In this document: positions 17,130 to 25,238 of the stretch, piece after piece | How positions within the stretch are numbered: position 1 is the first letter of the stretch | How the letters are laid out: each line of letters starts with the position of its first letter | Assembly (NCBI RefSeq): GCF_016464705.1 | Contig: NZ_JAEHOB010000005.1 | Span: 352,282 to 401,072 of the forward strand | Length of the DNA: 48,791 bases | DNA from: Qaidamihabitans albus | Lineage (GTDB): Bacteria; Actinomycetota; Actinomycetes; Mycobacteriales; Pseudonocardiaceae | Reading direction: 5' to 3' | Made by a program: the position numbers and the translations under genes | The notes under the pieces: generated by a model | Database searches by the model: none | The model's input: only the letters and a program-made list of their open reading frames with translations | What the model was told of the DNA's origin: nothing

Positions 17130-19406
17130 TCACTCGGCGCGCAGGGCCTTCACCGAGGTCGCCGAGCGGAGCGCGGGCAGCGTCGCAGCCGTCACCCCGA
17201 GCACCAGCACCACCGCAGCACCCGCCATGCCCGCGATGAACGCGCCGTCGAGCAGCAGCGGCATGCCGTTTCCGAGCAGGCGGGTGATCAGGGCCGCGAC
17301 CCCGATCCCGACGCCCACGGCGACCAGCACGCCGAACACCATCGGCACCGCGTTCTGCCACAGCAAGGAGCGTGCCAGCACGCCTCTCGGCACCCCGCCC
17401 GCGCTCATCGCCGCGAGCGGGCGCCGGCGTTCGCTGATCTGCCCGGCCGCCGTCACCAGCAGGCTCGCCCCGGCCAGGAGCATCGTCAGCCCGCTTCCGG
17501 CGTAGAGCAGCCCCTGCATCACGTCGAGCATCGACCTGCCCGAGGAAACGATGCCGGCCATGCCGAAGATGGATGCCCGCCATTCCAGCGGGCTCAGGGC
17601 GGCGTGCATCCGGGCCAGCGCGTCCGGGTCGCCAGGGTCCAGTCGCACGTCGAGCTCCCGCAGGAGACCCGGCAGGGCGAGACCGCTGATCGCGCCCGGT
17701 GTCGCCAGGAGCATCGCGTCGGCCTCCTGTCCGGCCGCGCCGGGGCGTACGGTGGCCGCTTCGCTCCCGTGCGGCACGGTGAACCGGACGCCGCTTTCCT
17801 GCGAGGAGTCCAGGAAGCCGTGGGCGGTCAGCGTCTCACCCGGCCGTGCCTCGCCCGCGGTGAACGAGTCGCCCTCGGCGCAGCCGCCCGGCAGCCGGAA
17901 GCTGCGTTCGAGCCGATCGCAGGGGGCGACGAGCAGCAGTCCACTCTGCCCCGTCCCGTCGTAGAGCAACGCCCGCTGGAGGGGGTAGACCTCCTGAACG
18001 CCGCGCGTCTGCCGGACCAGCTCCAGCGCCTCGGCCGCCACGGACGCCTCCACGTTCACCACGACCGCGGACGGGTCCTCGTTCTCGGCGTCCACGCGGG
18101 CGGCGTTGGCCTCCGCCGAGCCGAGCAGGCTGTGCAGGGCGATGGCTCCGGCCAGCACGACCACCACTCCCGCGACCACCCGGCTCGGGGTGCCGCTGTC
18201 CAGTTGCAGCCGCCGGATCGCCAGCTGCCATGCGGGAAAGCCGCCGCGGAACCGGCCGACCGAGCGCTCGGTGAGCCACGGCATCAGCGTCGGCACGCCG
18301 ATCAGCAACACGAGCGAACCAGTGGTCAGGAACGGCAGCACGTCACCGGCACTCATCTCGGCGCCCAGCAGCTTGTCCGGCAGCAACAGCGCCACGCCGA
18401 CGACGACGAGCAGGATGCGCCACCATCCCCGCCTGCGCACCGGCCGGGCACGGCGCAGCACGCCGAGCGGCTCGACGATCAGCCCACGCATCCCGAACCA
18501 GGCCGACCCGACCGCGAGCACCGGCGCGAGCAGGAGCACGGCGGCCACGAGCGGCCAGGCGGGCCGGAGATCGGCGGGGAAGAACGCGATCCCGGCAAGC
18601 TCGATGCCTTCGGCGAGCGGCCGGAAGGCGAGGAACAGCAACAGGCCGAGCAGGCCACCGGCCACGGCCCCGACGACGGCCTCTGCGGCCGCGATCCGGC
18701 GGACCTGGCCGACCCGCGCACCGGCCAGCCGCAGTGCCGACAGCCGCCGTTCCCGTTCCGCCCCGGAGATCCGGCTGGTGGTGGCGACGAACACGAGCAG
18801 CGGCACCAGCAGCACCACCGCGCCGACGCCGCCGATGAAGAGTATCTGCGGCGGTGCATCGTCCAGAGACGACGGAGCACCGTAGGAGTACACCGTGTCC
18901 GCGCCGGGCGAGTCCCGGACGCCCGTACCGCCCGCGTAGGCCCACAGCTCGGTGGGGTCGGCGAGCCCCTCGGGTGCGACGGTACCGGTCACCCGCTGGT
19001 TGAACCGGGCGTCCAGCGCGGGGTGCGCCTGCAGGCGGTCCGCCAGCGCGGGCGAGACCACCATCTCCCCTGGTTCCGGGATCTCCCGCAACCCCGGCGG
19101 TACCGGCGCGCCGGGACCGGCGGGATCGAGGTAGGTGACGATGACGTCCTCGCCGCGGAAGGAGGACCTGTCCCTGATCGTGTGGACCGGCGTGCCGTCA
19201 CTCGCCTGCGTGACCGCCTCCCTGGCCGCGATCCGGTCACCGCGCTCGTCCAGTGCCGAGGCCATGCCGGCCAGCAGGAGAAGCACGGCCGTGGACAGGC
19301 CGATCCCGATCGTGGTCAGCACCAGCCGGAGCAGGCCGGCCTTCAGGGTCCGGCCGCCCCCGACGGCCAGCCGGACCCCGAGGGCCAGGTCGTTGAGCCA
19401 GTTCAC
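17130..19406 (-). CDS. FtsX-like ABC transporter permease
   Basis: This 758-residue membrane protein has an N-terminal helix, a large extracytoplasmic domain, a first FtsX core (residues about 225-320), more helices, a second extracytoplasmic domain and a C-terminal FtsX core. It ends in LPALRSATSVKALRAE, typical of macrolide-exporter-type permeases. GTG 19406 overlaps the ATPase stop codon by four bases, so the two are coupled. Together they should form an exporter or mechanotransmission complex. With the PadR regulator upstream the unit resembles drug- or peptide-responsive efflux systems. Confidence 0.9.
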   Translation of the reverse strand: MNWLNDLALGVRLAVGGGRTLKAGLLRLVLTTIGIGLSTAVLLLLAGMASALDERGDRIAAREAVTQASDGTPVHTIRDRSSFRGEDVIVTYLDPAGPGAPVPPGLREIPEPGEMVVSPALADRLQAHPALDARFNQRVTGTVAPEGLADPTELWAYAGGTGVRDSPGADTVYSYGAPSSLDDAPPQILFIGGVGAVVLLVPLLVFVATTSRISGAERERRLSALRLAGARVGQVRRIAAAEAVVGAVAGGLLGLLLFLAFRPLAEGIELAGIAFFPADLRPAWPLVAAVLLLAPVLAVGSAWFGMRGLIVEPLGVLRRARPVRRRGWWRILLVVVGVALLLPDKLLGAEMSAGDVLPFLTTGSLVLLIGVPTLMPWLTERSVGRFRGGFPAWQLAIRRLQLDSGTPSRVVAGVVVVLAGAIALHSLLGSAEANAARVDAENEDPSAVVVNVEASVAAEALELVRQTRGVQEVYPLQRALLYDGTGQSGLLLVAPCDRLERSFRLPGGCAEGDSFTAGEARPGETLTAHGFLDSSQESGVRFTVPHGSEAATVRPGAAGQEADAMLLATPGAISGLALPGLLRELDVRLDPGDPDALARMHAALSPLEWRASIFGMAGIVSSGRSMLDVMQGLLYAGSGLTMLLAGASLLVTAAGQISERRRPLAAMSAGGVPRGVLARSLLWQNAVPMVFGVLVAVGVGIGVAALITRLLGNGMPLLLDGAFIAGMAGAAVVLVLGVTAATLPALRSATSVKALRAE

Positions 19407-20077
19407 GCGGTCACCTGCTGCCGCGTCCTTCCGTCGCGCACCACGGCCTCCCGGTCGGAGTAGGCGGCGACGCGGGCCTCGTGGGTGACCAGCACGACGG
19501 CGGTGTCGTGTTCCTTCGCCGCGGTCACCAGCATCCGCATGACCCGCTCCCCGCTGAGCGAGTCCAGTGCGCCGGTCGGCTCGTCGGCGAAGATCACTTT
19601 CGGTGCGGTGACGAGCGCCCTGGCGACGGCCACGCGCTGGCCCTGCCCGCCGGAGACCTCTCCGGGGCGCTTCGGTGCGACGTCGTCGACCTCCAGCCTG
19701 GCCATCACCTCGGCCGCGGCGGCTTCGGCCTTCTTGCGGCGTGTGCCGCCGAGCCGCAGCGGCAGCGCGACGTTCTCCAGGCAGCTCAACTCGGGGACGA
19801 GCTGTCCGAACTGGAAGACGAACCCGAAGTCGGTGCGGCGCAGGGCTGTCCGCTCCGCGTCGGTGTCGGCGAAGAGGTCGCGGCCCTGGTAGCCGACCGT
19901 GCCCGCGTCCGGACGGACGATGCCGGCGAGGCAGTGCAGCAGGGTCGACTTCCCGGACCCCGACGGGCCCATCACCGCGACCACCTCGCCCGCGGCGATC
20001 CCGAAGTCGGCGCCGAGCAGCGCCTCGGTCGGGCCGAAGGACTTGTGCAGGCCGGTCGCACCCAGCAGCGTGGTCAT
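19403..20077 (-). CDS. ABC transporter ATP-binding protein (LolD/MacB type)
   Basis: The 224-residue ATPase has Walker A GPSGSGKST at residues 37-45, the signature VSGGQGQRVAVARAL, Walker B VIFADEP and the MacB/LolD-type switch VLVTHEARVAAYSD. It drives the FtsX-like permease encoded by the overlapping gene downstream. It overlaps the PadR gene upstream by four bases, making a three-gene operon. All catalytic motifs are intact. Confidence 0.94.
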   Translation of the reverse strand: MTTLLGATGLHKSFGPTEALLGADFGIAAGEVVAVMGPSGSGKSTLLHCLAGIVRPDAGTVGYQGRDLFADTDAERTALRRTDFGFVFQFGQLVPELSCLENVALPLRLGGTRRKKAEAAAAEVMARLEVDDVAPKRPGEVSGGQGQRVAVARALVTAPKVIFADEPTGALDSLSGERVMRMLVTAAKEHDTAVVLVTHEARVAAYSDREAVVRDGRTRQQVTA

Positions 20078-20598
20078 TCGGCCACCTCCTTCGCCAGCTC
20101 ACCGAGGCGGGCGGCGGTCAGCTCGAGCCACCTCAGGTCGGCTTCGAGGTGGAACAGCGCGTGGTCACAGATCAGCGCGTCGGCCAGGTCGCCATTGGTC
20201 TTGCGGGTGGTCAGCTTGCGCATGGTGGCCAGATGCGCCGAGCGCTGCGTGTCGAGGACGTCCTCGGCGCTGCGGCCGGAAAGCAGCGCGAGCACCACCT
20301 TGGTGTAGAGCGTGTTCTGCAGGTAGAGCTCGGGCTTCTCCGGTGTGGCGAGCCACCGCTCGACATCGGTGACTCCCGCGTCGGTGATGGCATAGCTCTT
20401 GCGCTCCGGGCCGCTGCCCGGCTCGGTGCCGGTCTCGGCGACCAGGCCGTTGCGCAGCAAGCGGGCCAGCGTCGCGTATACCTGCCCGTAGTGCAGGGGG
20501 CGGTCGAGCCCGAACCGCTCGTCGTAGGCCCGTTTGAGGTCGTAGCCGTGCCGTGGCCCCTCTTCGAGCAGGCCGAGAAGTGTGTGTCCGATCGACAT
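20074..20598 (-). CDS. PadR-family transcriptional regulator
   Basis: The 174-residue protein opens with a PadR winged helix (LLGLLEEGPRHGYDLKRAYDERFG, with GQVYATLARLLRNGLV) and closes with a helical dimerisation arm. PadR proteins are usually repressors of efflux or detoxification genes. It is the first gene of an operon with the ABC ATPase and permease, and strong inverted repeats lie directly upstream of its start codon. Autoregulation of the whole operon is the simple reading. Confidence 0.92.
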   Translation of the reverse strand: MSIGHTLLGLLEEGPRHGYDLKRAYDERFGLDRPLHYGQVYATLARLLRNGLVAETGTEPGSGPERKSYAITDAGVTDVERWLATPEKPELYLQNTLYTKVVLALLSGRSAEDVLDTQRSAHLATMRKLTTRKTNGDLADALICDHALFHLEADLRWLELTAARLGELAKEVAE

Positions 20599-20607
20599 GC
20601 GAGCGGA

Positions 20608-20652
20608 CTATACACACCATGTATATGCACGGTCTATACACCTTGTGTATAG
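20608..20652. promoter_or_regulatory. PadR operator: two inverted repeats upstream of the padR-ABC operon
   Basis: CTATACACCTTGTGTATAG (20634-20652) is a perfect inverted repeat with eight-base arms. A weaker copy, CTATACACACCATGTATAT, occupies 20608-20626, 26 bp away. Both are AT-rich islands in GC-rich DNA directly before the padR start at 20598, and the spacing fits two dimers. Confidence 0.82.
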
Positions 20653-20698
20653 CAGCCCGAAACAGCCCTGAACAGGTATTATCCGGTGACGACTCCGG

Positions 20699-21082
20699 TC
20701 AGTCGCCGGCGCCCAGGACCTCTTCGAGCACGGCGCGGTGCGTCGGCTTCGCCTGCGCGTAGAGCCGCCGCCCGGCTTCGGTCAGCATGACGAAGATCCC
20801 GCGCCGGTCCATGTCGCACATCGCGCGCTCGACCAGACCCTCCCGCTCCATCCTGGCGATGAGACGGGACGTAGTGCTCTGGCTCAACTGCGCGGCCTGG
20901 GTCAGATCGGCGGCCCGGCACTTGTACTCACAGGTCGCCAGCCGCTCCAGCGCTTCGAACTCGTTGACGCCGATGCCGTGACGCTTCTGCAGCTTTGCCT
21001 CCAGGGCACCGAACACGGCCGCGTGGCGCGCCAGCAGCTCGTGCCACTGCCGCACCAGGCTCCGTTCGGCTACATCGCTCAC
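20699..21082 (-). CDS. MarR-family transcriptional regulator
   Basis: The 127-residue protein is a compact MarR winged helix: FEALERLATCE, then DLTQAAQLSQSTTSRLIARM as recognition region, then the wing MDRRGIFVMLTEAGRRL. GTG 21082 gives the family N-terminus, though the frame is open further upstream and no strong ribosome site is seen. It is divergent from an MFS exporter at 21169, with a long palindrome in between, a typical drug- or phenolic-responsive arrangement. Confidence 0.88.
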   Translation of the reverse strand: MSDVAERSLVRQWHELLARHAAVFGALEAKLQKRHGIGVNEFEALERLATCEYKCRAADLTQAAQLSQSTTSRLIARMEREGLVERAMCDMDRRGIFVMLTEAGRRLYAQAKPTHRAVLEEVLGAGD

Positions 21083-21102
21083 GGCGCCAAGATAGCATGC
21101 AG

Positions 21103-21132
21103 GTGAATTTGATGCAAACGCATTAAATTCAC
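21103..21132. promoter_or_regulatory. MarR operator with 13-bp arms between marR and the MFS gene
   Basis: GTGAATTTGATGC (21103-21115) faces GCATTAAATTCAC (21120-21132) across a four-base spacer, with 12 of 13 positions complementary. The site is an AT-rich island 37 bases before the MFS start. More TGCAT elements (21135-21153) follow and may form a second, weaker site. Confidence 0.8.
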
Positions 21133-21168
21133 TTGCATTAGATGCATCTGCATGTACTGTCTCTCCCC

Positions 21169-22626
21169 ATGAGCTCTTCCGCGCAACTGTCCACCACCTC
21201 AACCAGGTGGGACGCACGCCTGTGGGGCGTGCTGCTCACGGTGTCCACAGTCGTCGGCCTGGACGCACTCGACGTCTCGATGGTCGGTGTCGCCCTCCCG
21301 TCCATCCGGGCCGACCTCGGCCTTTCCACCAGCGCACTGCAGTGGGTCGTCAGCGGCTACGTGCTCGGCTACGGCGGGCTGCTGCTGCTCGGCGGGCGCA
21401 CCGCCGACCTGCTCGGCAGGCGCAGGGTGTTCCTCGTCGCGGTCGCGGTCTTCGCGGTCGCCTCGCTGCTCGGCGGCCTCGTCGACGACGGCGCGCTGCT
21501 GATCGCCAGCCGTTTCATCAAGGGACTCGCCGCGGCGTTCACCGCTCCGGCGGCACTGTCCATCATCACCACGACCTTCCACGAAGGTCCCGCGCGCAAC
21601 CGGGCGATCGGCATCTTCGCGGTCTTCGGCGCGAGCGGGTACTCGGCGGGCCTGGTCTTCTCCGGGCTGCTGACCGAGATCGGCTGGCGGTGGACGTTCC
21701 TGCTGCCGGTGCCGATCGCACTCGCCGCGCTCGTGGCCGCCATCAGGCTGATCCCGGACAACCGGCCGGAACGCTCCGGTGCCGGCTACGACTTCCCCGG
21801 CGCGGTCACCGGTGCCGCCGGCTCACTGTTGCTGGTGTTCGCCGTCGTCGAGGCGCCCGAGGTCGGCTGGGCCGCACCGCGCACGCTGATCACCTTCGCC
21901 GTCGCCGCCGCCCTGATCGCCACGTTCGTCCTCATCGAGAAGCGCAGCAGCCACCCGTTGCTCCGGCTCGGCATCCTGCGGTCCGGGCCACTGGCGCGGG
22001 CGAACATCGGCGCGGCACTGTTCTTCGGCGCCTACATCGGTTTCCAGTTCGTGGTCATGCTCTACCTGCAGTCGGTGCTGGGCTGGTCGGCGCTGGAGAC
22101 CGCGCTCGGGTTCCTGCCCGCCGCGCTGATCGTCGCCTTCGGCTCACCGCGGATCGAGCCGCTGATCGACCGGCTCGGCACGGCCCGCACCATCCTCGGC
22201 GGGGTCGTCGCGCACGTCATCGGCTACGCACTGTTCCTCGGCGTGGACGAAGGCTCGGGCTACGCCGGCTCGGTCCTGCCCAGCATGATCCTGCTCGGCA
22301 TCGGCTTCACCCTGGCCTTCTCCTCGCTGAACATCCAGGCCACCGCGGGGGTCGCCGACAACGAGCAGGGCCTGGCCGGCGGCCTGCTGAACACGTCACT
22401 GCAGGTGGGCGGCGCGATCGGGCTCGCCGTGGTGACCGCGGTGCTCACCGCGAACGGTGGCAGTGAGGCGTCCCCCGCCGCACTGCTCGCAGGGCTCACG
22501 CCCGCGCTCAGCGTGGTCACCGGGATCGCCGTGCTCGGCCTGCTGGTGGCGCTGTCCGGGGCCGTCCAGCGGCGGCGGATCGACGCTCCGGCGGCCGAGC
22601 CGGAGCCCGTTCTCGCCGCGAAGTAG
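21169..22626 (+). CDS. MFS drug-exporter-like transporter (DHA2/EmrB type, about 14 helices)
   Basis: The 485-residue protein has the DHA2 pattern: LDVSMVGVALPSI in helix 1, LGGRTADLLGRRRVF in the A-motif loop, and GASGYSAGLVFSGLLTEIGWRWTF resembling motif C. It should export hydrophobic compounds using the proton gradient. ATG 21169 has no clear Shine-Dalgarno sequence and lies only 37 bases from the palindrome, so a short or leaderless transcript is possible. The divergent MarR gene and its palindrome indicate ligand-induced expression. A strong hairpin terminator follows. Confidence 0.92.
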   Translation: MSSSAQLSTTSTRWDARLWGVLLTVSTVVGLDALDVSMVGVALPSIRADLGLSTSALQWVVSGYVLGYGGLLLLGGRTADLLGRRRVFLVAVAVFAVASLLGGLVDDGALLIASRFIKGLAAAFTAPAALSIITTTFHEGPARNRAIGIFAVFGASGYSAGLVFSGLLTEIGWRWTFLLPVPIALAALVAAIRLIPDNRPERSGAGYDFPGAVTGAAGSLLLVFAVVEAPEVGWAAPRTLITFAVAAALIATFVLIEKRSSHPLLRLGILRSGPLARANIGAALFFGAYIGFQFVVMLYLQSVLGWSALETALGFLPAALIVAFGSPRIEPLIDRLGTARTILGGVVAHVIGYALFLGVDEGSGYAGSVLPSMILLGIGFTLAFSSLNIQATAGVADNEQGLAGGLLNTSLQVGGAIGLAVVTAVLTANGGSEASPAALLAGLTPALSVVTGIAVLGLLVALSGAVQRRRIDAPAAEPEPVLAAK

Positions 22627-22636
22627 CGCCGCGTGG

Positions 22637-22684
22637 CACAAGGCGAACCCGCCACTCGTCGGGGGGTGGCGGGTTCGCCTTGTG
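22637..22684. terminator. Strong hairpin with 19-bp perfect stem after the MFS gene
   Basis: CACAAGGCGAACCCGCCAC (22637-22655) pairs perfectly with 22666-22684, leaving a ten-base loop. It sits between the MFS gene and the convergent small membrane-protein/Nramp unit, so it can serve as a bidirectional terminator. There is no T-tract, as is common in actinobacteria. Confidence 0.88.
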
Positions 22685-22717
22685 TGCGCTCGCACTCCGG
22701 TCGTCCACTTCGTCCGG

Positions 22718-22810
22718 TCAGTCCAGTATTCCCACCGCCCACATCAGCACGAGCAGCACTATCCAGATCACGAGTGCGACGAGCAGCCGCAACCACAGTC
22801 GTTTGAGCAC
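22718..22810 (-). CDS. Small single-helix membrane protein (30 residues) downstream of the Nramp-like gene
   Basis: GTG 22810 opens a 30-codon frame ending TGA at 22718-22720. The peptide starts with a basic stretch (LKRLWLRLL) and is otherwise one hydrophobic helix rich in Leu, Val, Ile and Trp, ending WAVGILD. It starts four bases after the Nramp-like stop codon (22815), so it is probably translationally coupled. Length and position suggest a small accessory subunit of the transporter, which is inference. I do not recognise a family. Confidence 0.6.
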   Translation of the reverse strand: MLKRLWLRLLVALVIWIVLLVLMWAVGILD

Positions 22811-22814
22811 CGGG

Positions 22815-24263
22815 TCAGCTTCCCAGGTTGTCGATGACGAGCAGCACCGACAGGAACCCGAAGAAGATGAACGACACCGCCAGCACGGCGAGCCGTCCGT
22901 TGCTGATCCGCACCTCCTTCGGCAGAGCCCTCCGGTTGAGCATCATCAGCAGACCCGAGTAGATGAACATCTGCACGCCCGCGATGGACGACGAGATCAC
23001 GACGAGGAGGAAGGGCTGGTCGACTCCCGCGAGGAGGATCACCGAGCCCACGGCGATCATCAGCCAGACGAACGCGGCGTAGACCTTGCTCTCCGACCAG
23101 AACGCGCTGTCCTTGAGCGCGTTGATCTTGAGCTGGTCGGCGATCAGCCGGCAGGTGTAGTCGATGATCCCCAGATTGGTCGAGAACAGCGCGACGGTCG
23201 CGGCGGCCCAGAAGGCGGTGCCGAACCACGGTGCGACGGCGTCCTGCAGCGCCTGGCCTTCCAGCTGCAGGAAGGCGAGGTCCTCCTGCTGCACCTCGCC
23301 GACCGGCAGCGTCGAGTAGGCCAGCACCGACAGGATGACGAGGGAGACCACGCCGATGACGAAGAAGGTGAGGAACTGCTCCCAGTTGGCGACCTTCCAC
23401 CAGCCGCGCCACCGGCGCATGTTCTCCTCGTCGGTCGGGAACATGTAGCCGAGGGAGGGCCGGGCTTCCTCGTGTCCCGTGATGGGCGAGACGATCCGGG
23501 GGATGCGCTGGCCCATGCCCATGCCCTTGTCCCTGATGTAGTTGCTCTGCACCAGGTTGTTCGCGCCGCCGGCGCCGGCGAAGGCCAGCGCGCCGAGCAG
23601 CAGGGCGATGCTCAGTCCCTCGTGTCCGATCGGGAAGCTCATGTCGCCGATGCCTTCGGTGACCAGCGCGCCCCACGCGTCCCCCGTCGTCGCCACGGGG
23701 ATCGCGACGATCACGAAGAGCATGATCAGGGCGACCAGTACACCCTGGATCTTCTCGACCCACTGGTAGACGACCGGCGCCAGGGTGAGCGTGATGCCGA
23801 TGGCGATCAGCGCGGCGATCGTGATGGGGACGATCGGCGCGTCGTCGCCGAGCCCGAGTGCGAACGACACCGTCGTGGCCGCGCCGGTGGCCCAGCCGGG
23901 CCAGAAGTTCTGCAGTAGCGCGAAGACGATGAACAGCCACCACCACGGCTTCCAGTACCGGGCGAAACCGGTGATGGCCGACTCTCCGGTGGCGAGCGTG
24001 TAGCGCTCGATCTCCATGTTGAGGAAGAACTGGATCCCGAACCCGACGACCGCGGCCCAGATGAAGATGAACCCGATCTGGGAGGTGATGTAGGGCCAGA
24101 GGATCATCTCCCCCGAGCCGATGGCGGTCGCGAGGATGATGACGCTCGCGCCGGTGATCTTGCGCAAACGCACCGGTTCCGGCAGGTCCTTGAACTCGGC
24201 CGCCGGCAGGTACTTGCTCGGGAGTGTGGTCTGCTCTCGCTCCGGTCCGCTGGTCTCCGGCAT
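22815..24263 (-). CDS. Nramp-related membrane transporter lacking the canonical metal-site motifs
   Basis: The 482-residue protein has about 11 membrane helices in the Nramp/APC fold. In place of the DPGN motif of helix 1 it has AIGSGEMILWP, and in place of the helix 6 MPH motif it has AGAGGANNLVQSNY. Such NRAMP-related proteins are often annotated as divalent metal transporters, but the residues that bind Mn2+ or Fe2+ in true Nramps are absent, so the substrate is open. It starts at ATG 24263 and is followed after four bases by a 30-residue membrane protein. Confidence 0.8.
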   Translation of the reverse strand: MPETSGPEREQTTLPSKYLPAAEFKDLPEPVRLRKITGASVIILATAIGSGEMILWPYITSQIGFIFIWAAVVGFGIQFFLNMEIERYTLATGESAITGFARYWKPWWWLFIVFALLQNFWPGWATGAATTVSFALGLGDDAPIVPITIAALIAIGITLTLAPVVYQWVEKIQGVLVALIMLFVIVAIPVATTGDAWGALVTEGIGDMSFPIGHEGLSIALLLGALAFAGAGGANNLVQSNYIRDKGMGMGQRIPRIVSPITGHEEARPSLGYMFPTDEENMRRWRGWWKVANWEQFLTFFVIGVVSLVILSVLAYSTLPVGEVQQEDLAFLQLEGQALQDAVAPWFGTAFWAAATVALFSTNLGIIDYTCRLIADQLKINALKDSAFWSESKVYAAFVWLMIAVGSVILLAGVDQPFLLVVISSSIAGVQMFIYSGLLMMLNRRALPKEVRISNGRLAVLAVSFIFFGFLSVLLVIDNLGS

Positions 24264-24520
24264 ATCGCCGCCTTCGTCTCACCGCAGGACAGATGAACGT
24301 CTCGCCGTCGCGCTGGCCACGAGAGAGTGACGCCTGTCACCCTGCCGTGTCAATAGCGATCTTGCGCGGATGAGCCGAACGCCGCACCCCGGCCCCCCGG
24401 AAGGCGCAGCCCCGCGAGGACGATGCGGCACGGACAACCATGCCGCTCTGTCCGAAATCGCCGGAACCGACGGCCGCGCGTCCTGCATGGAAAAGGCGGG
24501 GACGTGGGTACTTCGTCGGC
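24264..24520. promoter_or_regulatory. Divergent promoter region, with an inverted repeat at 24327-24340
   Basis: This 257-base gap separates the divergent Nramp-related and channel-like genes. GTGAC at 24327 and GTCAC at 24336 form an inverted repeat around GCCT, about 65 bases upstream of the Nramp-related start, so it could be an operator. I see nothing else certain; the channel-like frame stays open back to 24440. Confidence 0.35.
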
Positions 24521-25186
24521 GTGCAGATGCCCGGCAGAGCCGAGCCGGAACGGCGGCAGTCCTGGGCCGAGGAGCTCTCCGACCGGCTGGACCGGCCGAT
24601 GAGCGTCCTCGGCGTCGTGTTCCTGCTCGTCGTGCTCGGACAGGTCGTGGCGACGGCACCCGCGCTGGTGACGGCACTGTCCGTGCTGAGCTGGTTGCTC
24701 TGGTCCGTCTTCGCCGGTGAGTACGCGCTCCGCCTTGCCGTCGCCCCCGACCGGGCAGCATTCCTGCGCCGTACCTGGTGGCAGCTCGCCTTCCTGGCGG
24801 TGCCGTTCCTGCGCGTGCTCCGCGTGCTGTGGCTGGCCAGGGCCGCACGGCTGGGGCGGGTGCTCAGCTCGGCGGTGCGCGGCAGCCGGTCGGCGGGCCG
24901 GTTGCTGTCGAGCCGGGTGGGCTGGCTCGCCGCGATCACCGTGATCGTCGCGCTCGGCGCCAGCCAGGCGCTCTACCTGACCGGAGGCTACCCCGGGTAC
25001 GGGGATGCACTGCACGACGCGGCCCTGGCCACCGTCAGCGGTGACCCGCTCGCCGCGGACGGCGGCCTCGCCCGCGTACTGGAGGTGCTGCTAGCCACCT
25101 ACTCCATGGTGGTGTTCGCCAGCCTTGCGGCGACGTTCGGCGCGTACTTCCTCCGCGGCCGCGGCGACACCAAGGAGGCGGACTGA
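24521..25186 (+). CDS. Ion-channel-like membrane protein with degenerate K+ filter
   Basis: The protein has a voltage-sensor-like N-terminal part: four hydrophobic segments, with a last one carrying arginines at intervals (FLRVLRVLWLARAARLGRVL), as in an S4 helix. Then come a pore-like pair of helices near residues 140-160 and 190-210. Between them, where K+ channels have TVGYGD, the sequence reads ATVSGDPLAA, so the selectivity filter is not intact. The function could be a non-selective channel or a voltage-sensing protein. The start is uncertain: GTG 24521, ATG 24527 or ATG 24440. Confidence 0.68.
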   Translation: MQMPGRAEPERRQSWAEELSDRLDRPMSVLGVVFLLVVLGQVVATAPALVTALSVLSWLLWSVFAGEYALRLAVAPDRAAFLRRTWWQLAFLAVPFLRVLRVLWLARAARLGRVLSSAVRGSRSAGRLLSSRVGWLAAITVIVALGASQALYLTGGYPGYGDALHDAALATVSGDPLAADGGLARVLEVLLATYSMVVFASLAATFGAYFLRGRGDTKEAD

Positions 25187-25238
25187 CCGCGAGTCCCTCG
25201 TTCGGACCCGCGAGTCCCGCACCCAGGCCCGTCAGGGA

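Noticed and set aside
16956-19463. Long plus-strand frame of 835 codons
   Set aside because: It lies opposite the FtsX permease and has the low-complexity composition (Arg, Gln, His, Gly) typical of shadow frames.
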